Shown here: piece after piece, positions 37,486 through 44,837 of the stretch
Layout of the letters: each line of letters begins with the position of its first letter
Position numbering within the stretch: the stretch's first letter is position 1
Source: CAZVVT01 sp964630595
Lineage (GTDB): Bacteria; Chlamydiota; Chlamydiia; Chlamydiales; VFKH01
Assembly (NCBI GenBank): GCA_964630595.1
Contig: CAZVVT010000001.1
Coordinates: 124,001 to 188,000 of the forward strand
Direction: 5' to 3'
DNA: 64,000 nt
Translations under genes and position numbers: made by a program
Notes under the pieces: generated by a model
The model's input: only the letters and a program-made list of their open reading frames with translations
Database searches by the model: none
What the model was told of the DNA's origin: nothing

Positions 37486-37680
37486 AATTGCACTTCAGCG
37501 CAAATTATGATTCCTGACAATCTCGACGACTTATTATTCCACGCACGATTGTGACCGCTAAAGCAGGACCAAGTCATCGACCTGCATGGCGGAGGTGTTA
37601 CGGTGAAGTCCCACACTACATTCGCGACGTCTCGCGAGGCGAGTTGGTTGTGATGGAAAAGGCGCTAAAAAATAAGCAGG
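37486..37680. other. intergenic stretch with an open frame of unknown value
   Basis: No recognised gene. A plus-strand frame from a GTG at 37551 stays open to 37700 (VTAKAGPSHRPAWRRC...) and overlaps the convergent gene. An open frame upstream (MIPDNLDDLLFHARL, ending at 37553) abuts it in another phase. This may be a broken small gene or chance. Confidence 0.3.
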
Positions 37681-38250
37681 TTACTTTCTTCGCTTTGTAA
37701 GATTGGCAATTACAGAGCACTGCCGTCTCTGCTCTTGATCTTTTGCAAATTTAGCACAAGCGGCAGCTACTTTTTTCACCGTAAACTGCCTTGCAGTTTC
37801 GTCCGTAATGCCTTCGTCAACACATTTTTCTACAGCGGCAATAGTTTTATGCTTAGCAGCACACAAGCCAACAGCTGTATGATCCCAAGCCCAAGACTCT
37901 TCTTCCTCTGCAGCACCGGATAATTCCTCAGCCACAATAGACACCTCTAGGCGTCTGGCTGCTTCCGTTAGTATTTCACACAACTTGGGTTCATTCTTCG
38001 TTGTTTGTGCACAACGCTGCGCTACTTGCAACGTAATTCCATGCCTCACAGTGGGGCGCTTTAGATGACTCTCAACAACGCACCTTGCTACTTTCCCTAC
38101 TGTAGCAGGATCACTGGCGTATTCCTCGTATTGCAGAACACACATGCCGGGCACCGTCGTCTTCCACTCCGCTCTACTTCCACGCAAAGAAATGCTCTCT
38201 GCTATAGCAGCAGGTATTAGAGCCAAAGCTATCAGAGAGTGAGAAGCCAT
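37681..38250 (-). CDS. exported Cys-rich protein with an internal duplication
   Basis: 189 residues from the ATG at 38250, in a TAATG overlap with the plsX stop; an upstream frame to 38373 lies inside plsX. Signal peptide MASHSLIALALIPAAIAES. The mature part is two similar halves, each starting with a Trp, then four Cys in the pattern C...VxxC V...V A x x C A...C (first: CVLQYEE, ARCVVE, AQRCAQ, KLCEI; second: CAAKHK, EKCVDE, AAACAK, RQCSV). Disulfide-linked repeats in the envelope are likely. Family not recognised. Confidence 0.6.
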   Translation of the reverse strand: MASHSLIALALIPAAIAESISLRGSRAEWKTTVPGMCVLQYEEYASDPATVGKVARCVVESHLKRPTVRHGITLQVAQRCAQTTKNEPKLCEILTEAARRLEVSIVAEELSGAAEEEESWAWDHTAVGLCAAKHKTIAAVEKCVDEGITDETARQFTVKKVAAACAKFAKDQEQRRQCSVIANLTKRRK

Positions 38251-39251
38251 TAAGAAATGAGCGTTTTGGCCCAGCCGAGAGCAGCGACGAAGCTGCTTTC
38301 GGTGGCATAGCCATGCACCTTGATCACCGGCTTGGTGACGCCCACAAGAAGGGCTCCTGGATAGCTGGACCATTCAAAGTCTGTCGGAGCAGAAACTTTC
38401 AGCTCTTTAAGAATCATGGAGGCAACGCCCTCTGCTGTTTTGAGCAAAATGTTGCCGGCCACGGCATCGGTAACGAGAAGATCCACCGGATCGCGAAAGA
38501 GTGTAGAGGGTTCTACGTTGCCGCGGAACTGGTAGCCGCTTTTTGCGCAGAAGCGTTCGATGAGCTCATAGGCTTTACGCCAATGTGCAGGCCCCTTTTG
38601 CTTCTCTTCGCCAATATTGAGAAGACCGATGCTCAACTTTTTCTTCTTCAGGAAAGCTGCACCCAATTCCGCAAAATGGAGGAGATGGTTCGCTGTTGCT
38701 TCAAGATTGGCGCCTAAGTCGAGGATGGCAATTTTCTTGCCCTTACAGGCGGGCAGATAGGTCAAAAAGGCGCAGGCTTTCGGCCCGTCCATTTTCAGAA
38801 TGAAGCGGCTTTGCGCTACAACGGCGGCGGTGTGATTGGCAGAGATCACCACGTCCAATTCGCCCTTGCGCAATTTTTTGAGCAGCAATGCGAGAGAATT
38901 TTCTTTCTTGCGGATGGAGAGCAGACCCTCATCAGAGCGAAGGGTGTCGGGAGCAATAAGGCAGTTTTTCGCACGCACAGCTGTGCCCTTGTCGGCAGCA
39001 AAGAGAAGCTCTGCTTGCCCGGCGGCAGCACGGCATGCGACAATGATTGCCTCAGGGGCAAGAGTTGCCCCCATTAAATCGATACCGATGCGTGCGTTAT
39101 GCAGCTGCTTCGAGAAACCTAACTTGTTAGTCGTACCAAGCCGATCTGCAATGCCTTTCGCAGAAACAGCTCGTTGAGAGCCGCTGCCTTGGGGCCTCTG
39201 GCCAATGCCAGCGGCTCTCAACGAACTCTTTCCCTCGAAAGTCTCTTGCAT
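38250..39251 (-). CDS. plsX: phosphate acyltransferase PlsX with N-terminal extension
   Basis: 333 residues from the ATG at 39251 (a TTG at 39266 is possible). Makes acyl-phosphate from acyl-ACP for phospholipid synthesis. The family normally begins at RIGIDLMG, here near residue 54; the preceding 50 or so residues have no family counterpart and are coded within a palindromic repeat. The GGDxxP motif after LMG is changed to ATLAP. Catalytic-region landmarks KKIAILDLGAN and VTDAVAGNILLKTAEG remain. Follows rpmF as in Chlamydia (CT810-CT811). Confidence 0.85.
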   Translation of the reverse strand: MQETFEGKSSLRAAGIGQRPQGSGSQRAVSAKGIADRLGTTNKLGFSKQLHNARIGIDLMGATLAPEAIIVACRAAAGQAELLFAADKGTAVRAKNCLIAPDTLRSDEGLLSIRKKENSLALLLKKLRKGELDVVISANHTAAVVAQSRFILKMDGPKACAFLTYLPACKGKKIAILDLGANLEATANHLLHFAELGAAFLKKKKLSIGLLNIGEEKQKGPAHWRKAYELIERFCAKSGYQFRGNVEPSTLFRDPVDLLVTDAVAGNILLKTAEGVASMILKELKVSAPTDFEWSSYPGALLVGVTKPVIKVHGYATESSFVAALGWAKTLIS

Positions 39252-39282
39252 CTCAGCGTGTTCCAACTAACAAGTTAGGTTT
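39115..39282. repeat. 168-bp long palindromic element between rpmF and plsX
   Basis: Outer arms 39115-39131 and 39266-39282 are exact inverted repeats of 17 bp (AAACCTAACTTGTTAGT). Inner arms 39171-39186 and 39209-39224 are exact over 16 bp (TCGTTGAGAGCCGCTG). The stretches between outer and inner arms also pair imperfectly, and the 22-base centre has TTGG/CCAA pairing. The whole element could fold into one hairpin. The right arm holds the rpmF stop and the element encodes the plsX extension. Confidence 0.85.
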
Positions 39283-39451
39283 TTGCAAGAACACTCCTAC
39301 CCGCGTAGCTTCCACAAGTGGGGCAAACGACGTGAGGCTTTTTCAAACCTCCACACTGCGTACACTTCGCTACATGGATGGGTTTCTTTGCATGGTGAGC
39401 ACGCTTGCTGTTCTTACGTGCATTGGAATGACGGTTACGTGGTACTGCCAT
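39275..39451 (-). CDS. rpmF: 50S ribosomal protein L32
   Basis: 58 residues: MAVPRNRHSNARKNSKRAHH, then the zinc-binding pairs CTQCGG and CPTCGSY. Short, but unmistakable by sequence and by its place between yceD and plsX. The last codons (LAKT) and stop lie in the right arm of the palindromic element. Confidence 0.95.
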   Translation of the reverse strand: MAVPRNRHSNARKNSKRAHHAKKPIHVAKCTQCGGLKKPHVVCPTCGSYAGRSVLAKT

Positions 39452-39461
39452 ACTATATTCC

Positions 39462-39866
39462 TTACTTCAAATATTCTTTTAATGCCGCTCTTTCAGGGCA
39501 TTTACCGTTACACTCTGGGTACTCTTCCAAAGCGAGACAAATCTCATCGCGCACCAATTCTGCTGCATTGTACACAGCTCCCTTGATGGCGCTTGTGGCA
39601 ATCACATGACGCAGGTCTTTAACCTCAACATCGCGGGTAAAGGCCTCATTGCAGACGATGCAGGTCTGCTTCAAAGGCGCTTTTATGCTCACCAGCTCAA
39701 TCACCAGCTCTTTGCCTGCCAAATAGGCCTTCAAGTGCACCTGCAGGGGCTGCGAACACAATTCTCTATCCTCTTGCGAGACAAAGACATGCGCGCTTTC
39801 GATGGAAGTGTCAATCACTTCCTCGTGGGACCCTTTCAATCTGTCAACAAAAAGCCGTAATGGCAT
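39462..39866 (-). CDS. YceD/DUF177 family protein
   Basis: 134 residues. Matches the DUF177 layout: beta-rich N-terminal part, CIVCNEAFTRDV in the middle, and the C-terminal ECNGKCPERAALKEYL that resembles the usual CxGxC ending. The family is found next to rpmF in most bacteria and is linked to 23S rRNA accumulation. Ten bases separate it from rpmF. Confidence 0.88.
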   Translation of the reverse strand: MPLRLFVDRLKGSHEEVIDTSIESAHVFVSQEDRELCSQPLQVHLKAYLAGKELVIELVSIKAPLKQTCIVCNEAFTRDVEVKDLRHVIATSAIKGAVYNAAELVRDEICLALEEYPECNGKCPERAALKEYLK

Positions 39867-39892
39867 GCCCGAAGAGTATAGCAGAAACCTGT

Positions 39893-40243
39893 TTATGGCT
39901 GGTAGGGACTTTCTGCTTCGTTTTCAGGGTCTCCCAGCTGCTGCTCAAAAAAGTCCCGCTCCTTCAGAAGAACAATCACTTGATCCTGGAGGGTCTCCAG
40001 CTGCTCATCTTTCTCGTTGATCAAGGATTCCAAGGTCTCTCTCTCGGATTGGAGGCGGCGGATCTTATCAAAAAGGCCCTGTAGCTTCTTGTCCACTTGG
40101 GCGATGCCCGCTTTGGGAGCGACCGTAGCAGCTGCCTTTTTGGCAACCACAGGAGCAGGAGCTGCCTCAACAGCAGGTGCGGGCGCCTCGTCTGCATAGC
40201 AGAGGGAAAGTGTCATACCCAGAATAAGAAGCGTTTTTTTCAT
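39893..40243 (-). CDS. exported coiled-coil protein
   Basis: 116 residues from the ATG at 40243 (40252 adds three residues). Signal peptide MKKTLLILGMTLSLCYA, then an Ala/Pro/Val-rich linker and a coiled coil (VDKKLQGLFDKIRRLQSERETLESLINEKDEQLETLQDQV), ending in an acidic tail. Layout like small periplasmic stalk or chaperone proteins. No family recognised. Confidence 0.6.
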   Translation of the reverse strand: MKKTLLILGMTLSLCYADEAPAPAVEAAPAPVVAKKAAATVAPKAGIAQVDKKLQGLFDKIRRLQSERETLESLINEKDEQLETLQDQVIVLLKERDFFEQQLGDPENEAESPYQP

Positions 40244-40282
40244 AGAACCCATTAAAAACCATGTGGTGGCATACTTGCAAGT

Positions 40283-40828
40283 ATGCTTCGCCTGCTCCTC
40301 TGCCTCTGCCTGCCGCTCTCCCTCTTTTCCTGGACCATCAGCCAGAGCTTGGCAGAGGCAAAAAAAGGCGATTATACCGTCTACGAATCGGCCCGTTTTG
40401 ACACTTTTTTGCTCATTACAGAGACCTCCGCCCCCCTCGTTACCCTAGAGGAGATCACCGTCCCTGCCGACTATGCCGCGGGGTTTGACTTTGTCGCTTG
40501 GAGAGAGCGGGGCGCTCCCAACCACACCGGCTGGATGATCTACACCATCGATACCGAAAAGGCCCGCGTTGTCCACGCCAAAAGCCGCATCAAACACGCC
40601 GTCGTCACCCCCGCCGACTGCGGACTTTTCAACGTGCTGCTCTCTACCTGCTTTGCCCAAGAGGGCGAGTTGCTCGTCGGCCGCTGGCCCAGCGACAAAA
40701 GCCCCTTAAGCGGGGCTGTCGTTCTCGTGCGCCCCTCCTCCGGAGTTTTTCCCCAATCGATCGAAATACGCCCCAAAGAGGGCAGACGCTGGCTCTATCG
40801 CACCGTTTGTGAACAATCGCGTCGATAA
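40283..40828 (+). CDS. exported hypothetical protein
   Basis: 181 residues with a signal peptide (MLRLLLCLCLPLSLFSWTISQSLA). The mature part is rich in beta strands (YTVYESARFDTFLLI, GWMIYTIDTEKARVV, SGAVVLVRPSSGVF) with two or three Cys that could pair. Divergent from the coiled-coil gene. I do not recognise it; a chlamydia-specific periplasmic protein is likely. Confidence 0.6.
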   Translation: MLRLLLCLCLPLSLFSWTISQSLAEAKKGDYTVYESARFDTFLLITETSAPLVTLEEITVPADYAAGFDFVAWRERGAPNHTGWMIYTIDTEKARVVHAKSRIKHAVVTPADCGLFNVLLSTCFAQEGELLVGRWPSDKSPLSGAVVLVRPSSGVFPQSIEIRPKEGRRWLYRTVCEQSRR

Positions 40829-40888
40829 TCGGATTCCCTTCCCATTTCCCCCTGAAATACGAACCTAACATGCTAATTATCAACGCCT

Positions 40889-40894
40889 TATAAT
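40889..40894 (+). promoter_or_regulatory. perfect -10 box upstream of lepB
   Basis: TATAAT in an AT-rich 92-base gap. No good -35 at 17 bases. Predicted transcription start near 40901, upstream of all candidate lepB starts. Confidence 0.4.
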
Positions 40895-41025
40895 TCCTTA
40901 TTTCCCTCTTTTGCAACTGGGTGTGCATCAACGGTTTAGACAAGTTATCGACAATCTTTGAACAATTTTTCCAGATCCATATGCAACTTCCACAAAAGGT
41001 GGCGGTTGAGCTACCCTTCTTCACC

Positions 41026-42579
41026 ATGACACTGCTACGACACGAACGAGCATGGAAGTTGCTTCAGGACACAAAGCGTCTGCTGAAGCGCACGAAAGCT
41101 CTCATTCCCGCCGAACTCTTGGAACTAGAACAAGCGATCAAAAAACGCACCATCTCCGGCTCTGACGCCCTCAAACAGGCCCATGCCCTCAAGCGACGCA
41201 CAAAGAAGCAGCGCACCTTTCTTCGCTCCTGCATCGAGGGGACTATTGGCCTCGTCATTGCCCTCCTCTTCGCCACTGTCATCCGCACCATCTGGTTTGA
41301 GCTCTACGAAATTCCTACCGGCTCAATGCGTCCTACCTACCAAGAGGGCGATCGCTTGATCGGCACGAAGACCAGTTTTGGCGTGAACATTCCTTTAGTC
41401 ACCGACCACTTCTACTTCGATCCCCACCTGATTCATCGCGACCAAATTGTCATCTTTTCTCTCGACAACATGAATGCGCGCGATCCCGATGCTGTCTACT
41501 TCTGGCTCTTCAAAGGCAAGAAGATGTTGATCAAGAGGCTGATTGGAAAGCCGGGTGATACTCTCTATTTTTATGGCGGGCGCGTTTGGATTGTTGATCA
41601 AGAAGGCCATTTCATCCGTCCCACGTCAAAAGTGGAACATGTGCCCTACATCAGCTTTGAGGGTCGAGAGGGCGTGCAAAGCGGAGTGCACGTCAGCACA
41701 CTTCCCTTCTGGGCCGGCGACTTTATCGGCATGAAGAACTATGCCGAAGCCAAGCTCATTGACAGCTCGCATTTGCAGATCGCCCATTTTCCCGACACCG
41801 ACCGTACGCTGCTGCTAGGCAGCCACACCTTTCTTCGTCCCTACATCTCCGAAATCACCCTCACGCAAGAACAGCTGTTAACGATTGCTACCCATATGAG
41901 CACGGCCCGTTTTGTCGTTCGTGATGGACGCGCCAGTCGCAGCGACATTCTCGATCGTAGCGTATCTCTGGCGGGCATTCCTGACGGCACCTACCAGTTC
42001 ATCGACGGCCAAGCACAGGAAATTGATTTCGCAGGCATCATCCACAATCTGCCCAAGACCCATCCGCTCTATAATCACAAACTGATTAAGACACTCTTCA
42101 ACGAAGGGTTTGATTTCATTGGTCTCTACGCTCCCGCCTCTCCCTTCTTTCCGCAGCGCTTTGTCTACTTTACTGATGGGCAGCTGATGCTTGCCGGCCA
42201 CCCTCTTCTCTCGAAAGAGGAATCGACCGCCTTTATTGCGCAAGAAAACCGCAAAGCCAGCAACTACTACCGCCCCTTCATTGACGAAGGAGAGCCGACG
42301 AAAGAACGGGTTCTACAATATGGCGTGAAGGTACCCGACCATTCCTACTACGTACTGGGCGACAACTTCCCCATGAGTGCCGACTCGCGCGATTTTGGTT
42401 TCGTCCCCCAAGGCAACATTCGCGGCGCTCCTGGCTTTCTCTTCTGGCCTCCCGGCGACCGCTTTGGCCCGCCTTCGACCACAGCAGATTGGATCACCCT
42501 TCCTCACATGATTCTCTGGCTCGGTCTTGGACTCGCCGTTGTCATCACCTGGCGCTGCTACTATAGGATCCCGAAGTGA
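41026..42579 (+). CDS. lepB: signal peptidase I, chlamydial long form
   Basis: 517 residues from the ATG at 41026 (MTLLRHERAWKLLQDTKRLLK), which best matches the chlamydial N-terminus; ATG 40981 and GTG 40921 remain possible since none has a good Shine-Dalgarno. One membrane helix precedes the catalytic Ser100 (IPTGSM); the general base is Lys170 (MLIKRLIGKPGD). A large insertion separates these boxes from the C-terminal GDNFPMSADSRDFG motif, as in Chlamydia (over 600 aa there). Cleaves Sec and Tat signals. Confidence 0.92.
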   Translation: MTLLRHERAWKLLQDTKRLLKRTKALIPAELLELEQAIKKRTISGSDALKQAHALKRRTKKQRTFLRSCIEGTIGLVIALLFATVIRTIWFELYEIPTGSMRPTYQEGDRLIGTKTSFGVNIPLVTDHFYFDPHLIHRDQIVIFSLDNMNARDPDAVYFWLFKGKKMLIKRLIGKPGDTLYFYGGRVWIVDQEGHFIRPTSKVEHVPYISFEGREGVQSGVHVSTLPFWAGDFIGMKNYAEAKLIDSSHLQIAHFPDTDRTLLLGSHTFLRPYISEITLTQEQLLTIATHMSTARFVVRDGRASRSDILDRSVSLAGIPDGTYQFIDGQAQEIDFAGIIHNLPKTHPLYNHKLIKTLFNEGFDFIGLYAPASPFFPQRFVYFTDGQLMLAGHPLLSKEESTAFIAQENRKASNYYRPFIDEGEPTKERVLQYGVKVPDHSYYVLGDNFPMSADSRDFGFVPQGNIRGAPGFLFWPPGDRFGPPSTTADWITLPHMILWLGLGLAVVITWRCYYRIPK

Positions 42580-43484
42580 AAAAGATCGCAGTCCTTAGGC
42601 GCAATGGGTTTGGTGATCTCATCTGCACCTACCCCCTTATCGCCCACCTCAAAGCACGCTACCCCGACGCGGAGATCACTCTCTTTGTCGATCAGCGCAA
42701 CGCCGTCTTAGCCCCCTATCTTTTCCCAAACGAACGCATCTGCGTCTTCCCTCGCGGCAACAAGTACCTCAGCGTTCTACGCACTGCCCTCAAGCAGCCA
42801 CACTTCGATTTGGCACTCTCTGCTAAGCCCACCCCCATGAAGCTCAACAACATTTTCCTCGCCGCCCTGCGCGCTAAGCGCACCATTGCTGTTGCGAAAG
42901 GAGACAAGTGGCACGAGCGGTGGATCAGCGACAAACGTGCTGTGCCTTATGGCCACCAAGCCCTGCGCTGCCTGAACATCTTCGATCCCCATATCACCAC
43001 CATCGACCACCGCCCCACTCTTTCTACTTCCAAGATCGACCTTTCGCTGCCCGGCCCCGTTCTCTACGTCTCTCTCACCAACAACCGCGCCACCAGCCAA
43101 ATCAGCCCCTCACGTATTGCCTCTCTTGCTAATCGCCTCGGTTGTAGCGTCGCCATCAATGCGCAAGCTGACAATCCTGCCGTCCACGAACTTACCCGCC
43201 TACTCACAGTCCCCCACCGCACCTTCATCACCCCCCACTTCCACGACTTTCTGCAGCTTGTCGCCTCCGTCGATCTCCTCCTCCTCGGCGACGGCGGCAC
43301 CTGTCATATCGCCGCCTGTTTTAACAAGCCGCAGGTGACGGTCTTCGCTCACACCCCGGTCGACCAATGGCGCCCTCTCTCTGACAAGGCCACTGTCTTC
43401 TTCCACGACCACGACGTCAATGCAGTGGATGAAGCCCTGCTCGAAGGAGCTCTCCGCCACCATTTGACACATCTCGCTCGTTGA
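42576..43484 (+). CDS. glycosyltransferase family 9 (heptosyltransferase-like)
   Basis: 302 residues. N-terminal RRNGFGDLICTYPLIAHLKARYPDAEI is the GT9 start and GDGGTCHIAACFNKPQVTVFAHT the nucleotide-sugar site (usually GxDTGxxHxAxA). Adds sugar to the lipopolysaccharide core in most families. Start is GTG at 42576 in a GTGA overlap with lepB. Its last codons contain the -35 box of the next gene. Confidence 0.82.
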   Translation: MKKIAVLRRNGFGDLICTYPLIAHLKARYPDAEITLFVDQRNAVLAPYLFPNERICVFPRGNKYLSVLRTALKQPHFDLALSAKPTPMKLNNIFLAALRAKRTIAVAKGDKWHERWISDKRAVPYGHQALRCLNIFDPHITTIDHRPTLSTSKIDLSLPGPVLYVSLTNNRATSQISPSRIASLANRLGCSVAINAQADNPAVHELTRLLTVPHRTFITPHFHDFLQLVASVDLLLLGDGGTCHIAACFNKPQVTVFAHTPVDQWRPLSDKATVFFHDHDVNAVDEALLEGALRHHLTHLAR

Positions 43485-43493
43485 TGATATAGG
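43464..43493 (+). promoter_or_regulatory. promoter of orphan B1, inside the glycosyltransferase 3' end
   Basis: Perfect TTGACA (43464-43469) within the last codons of the glycosyltransferase, an 18-base spacer, TATAGG (43488-43493). AAGGAG precedes the ATG at 43515 by 6 bases. Confidence 0.6.
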
Positions 43494-43514
43494 CTCTCTT
43501 GGAAGGAGTGCCCA

Positions 43515-44126
43515 ATGAGTTTTGACCCCGTTAGTTTAGCTGCACAAATTACAACTGCGTCAGGATTTGCTTTGAATAAGGCTTTGGGCAACGTTCCTGC
43601 TGCTGTTACAACAGCACTCAAGGCTTCTGACCCCATGCCTCAATTGACCGCTCTCAAAGAGGCCTTACATACGCACGCAGATGCAGGACATGGTGGCGCA
43701 GCGAGCCATCTGAAGGCAGTGGATGCGGCAATTGCGAACTTGAGCAGAGGAGCCGGCGTTGCCGTTAAAAAGGTGGCCGTTTCTGCCGACTTAGCAGCTA
43801 CTCTCGGAGCCGTAAAACCTGGCACCGGAGCGCCAGCAGCACGCGGAACTTCCCCCGCAAGCGTGGAAGAAAAGAAACCCGAAGAGTCCGATCCCGACAA
43901 AGAATCCAAAAAGCTTCTCGACGCCTTTCTTGCCTCATTTCAAGGAAGAGACGTTACTCCAGAAGCAGCTATGGCTGCTTTTTTTGACAAACAACGCGGC
44001 TTTGTCAAAGCCGCTCTACGCACCGCTTTGGGTGGAGCCCCTGCGGCGGCTGCAGCTCCTGCCGCAGTTCGACCCCCACCACCGCCCTTTCTCGGGGGCA
44101 TTAAGAGACCCTCTTCCGACGACTAA
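43515..44126 (+). CDS. orphan protein B1 (duplicated locus B), Pro-rich C-terminus
   Basis: 203 residues, no signal peptide. A helical N-terminal domain (about 1-95) with DAGHGGAASHLKAVDAAIANLS, a charged linker (VEEKKPEESDPDKESKK), a second helical part and an Ala-rich stretch ending in VRPPPPPFLGGIKRPSS. The proline run followed by Phe resembles ligands for eukaryotic SH3, WW or EVH1 domains. Candidate secreted effector by inference only. Paralogue of the gene at 44247. Confidence 0.6.
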   Translation: MSFDPVSLAAQITTASGFALNKALGNVPAAVTTALKASDPMPQLTALKEALHTHADAGHGGAASHLKAVDAAIANLSRGAGVAVKKVAVSADLAATLGAVKPGTGAPAARGTSPASVEEKKPEESDPDKESKKLLDAFLASFQGRDVTPEAAMAAFFDKQRGFVKAALRTALGGAPAAAAAPAAVRPPPPPFLGGIKRPSSDD

Positions 44127-44210
44127 ACTTTCGTAACTTGGATGACGGCGGGATATCCCATTCGGCACCTTGGGGAGCCTATACCATCATTTGACATATC
44201 TCGCTCATGC
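44124..44210. pseudogene. duplication junction: stubs of ileS and glycosyltransferase 3' ends
   Basis: 44124-44180 matches the last codons and stop of ileS (44835-44901) with a few changes and small deletions; 44184-44210 matches the end of the glycosyltransferase gene (43459-43485). The stubs meet near 44181. They record a tandem duplication whose breakpoints lay inside both flanking genes. Confidence 0.85.
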
Positions 44211-44219
44211 TGATATAGG
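44191..44219 (+). promoter_or_regulatory. promoter of orphan B2, carried by the glycosyltransferase stub
   Basis: TTGACA (44191-44196), 17-base spacer, TATAGG (44214-44219). Same boxes as the B1 promoter, with the spacer one base shorter. Confidence 0.6.
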
Positions 44220-44246
44220 CTCTTCTAACTTAAAAAGGAGTGCATG

Positions 44247-44837
44247 ATGCGTATTGACCCCATCCGCTTTATTGAGGACCTCAAAAAACCCTTGTCAGAC
44301 CCTGCTCTGAATGAGGCTCTGCGGAGCGTTCCTGCTGTCATCAAGGCCCTTGGCACTACCGAGCAATTAAAACAATTGGTTTCATTAAACACTCTAAAAG
44401 AGGCATTGCAAGAATACGCGGATGCTGGACATGACGGCGCAATACGCCATTTGAAAGTGGTGAATGATGCGATTGCGAGTCTTAGTAAAAAGCTTGGTAT
44501 CGCTCGTGAAAAGGTAACAATTGACGCAGACCTAACAGCCGCTCTTGGAGGCGGCGCGGCTGCACGTGGAGCTTCTGCCGCAAGTGTGAAAGAAAAGAAG
44601 AGAGAAGAGAAAGAATCTCAAAAACTTCTGAAGGCTTTTCTTGAGTCATTTAAAAGAAAAGGCATGACCCAGAAAGAGGTAGAAGCCGAAATGACTACCT
44701 TTTTTAAGGCTCAACCGAGCTTTCTCACAACAACCCTGTTAACCGCTTTGGGAGGAGCTGCTGCAGCTCCCGCTGCAGTTCGACCCCCACCCCCGCCCTT
44801 TCTCGGTGGTATTAAGAGACCCTCTTCCGAAGGCTAG
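44247..44837 (+). CDS. orphan protein B2 (duplicated locus B), Pro-rich C-terminus
   Basis: 196 residues from the second of two adjacent ATGs (44247), which has AGGAG at the same 6-base distance as in B1. Shares with B1 the DAGHDGAIRHLKVVNDAIASLS helix, the lysine/glutamate-rich linker, and the C-terminal VRPPPPPFLGGIKRPSS nearly unchanged, while the first 40 residues differ more. The stop TAG shares a CTAG with the convergent ileS stop. Confidence 0.6.
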   Translation: MRIDPIRFIEDLKKPLSDPALNEALRSVPAVIKALGTTEQLKQLVSLNTLKEALQEYADAGHDGAIRHLKVVNDAIASLSKKLGIAREKVTIDADLTAALGGGAAARGASAASVKEKKREEKESQKLLKAFLESFKRKGMTQKEVEAEMTTFFKAQPSFLTTTLLTALGGAAAAPAAVRPPPPPFLGGIKRPSSEG

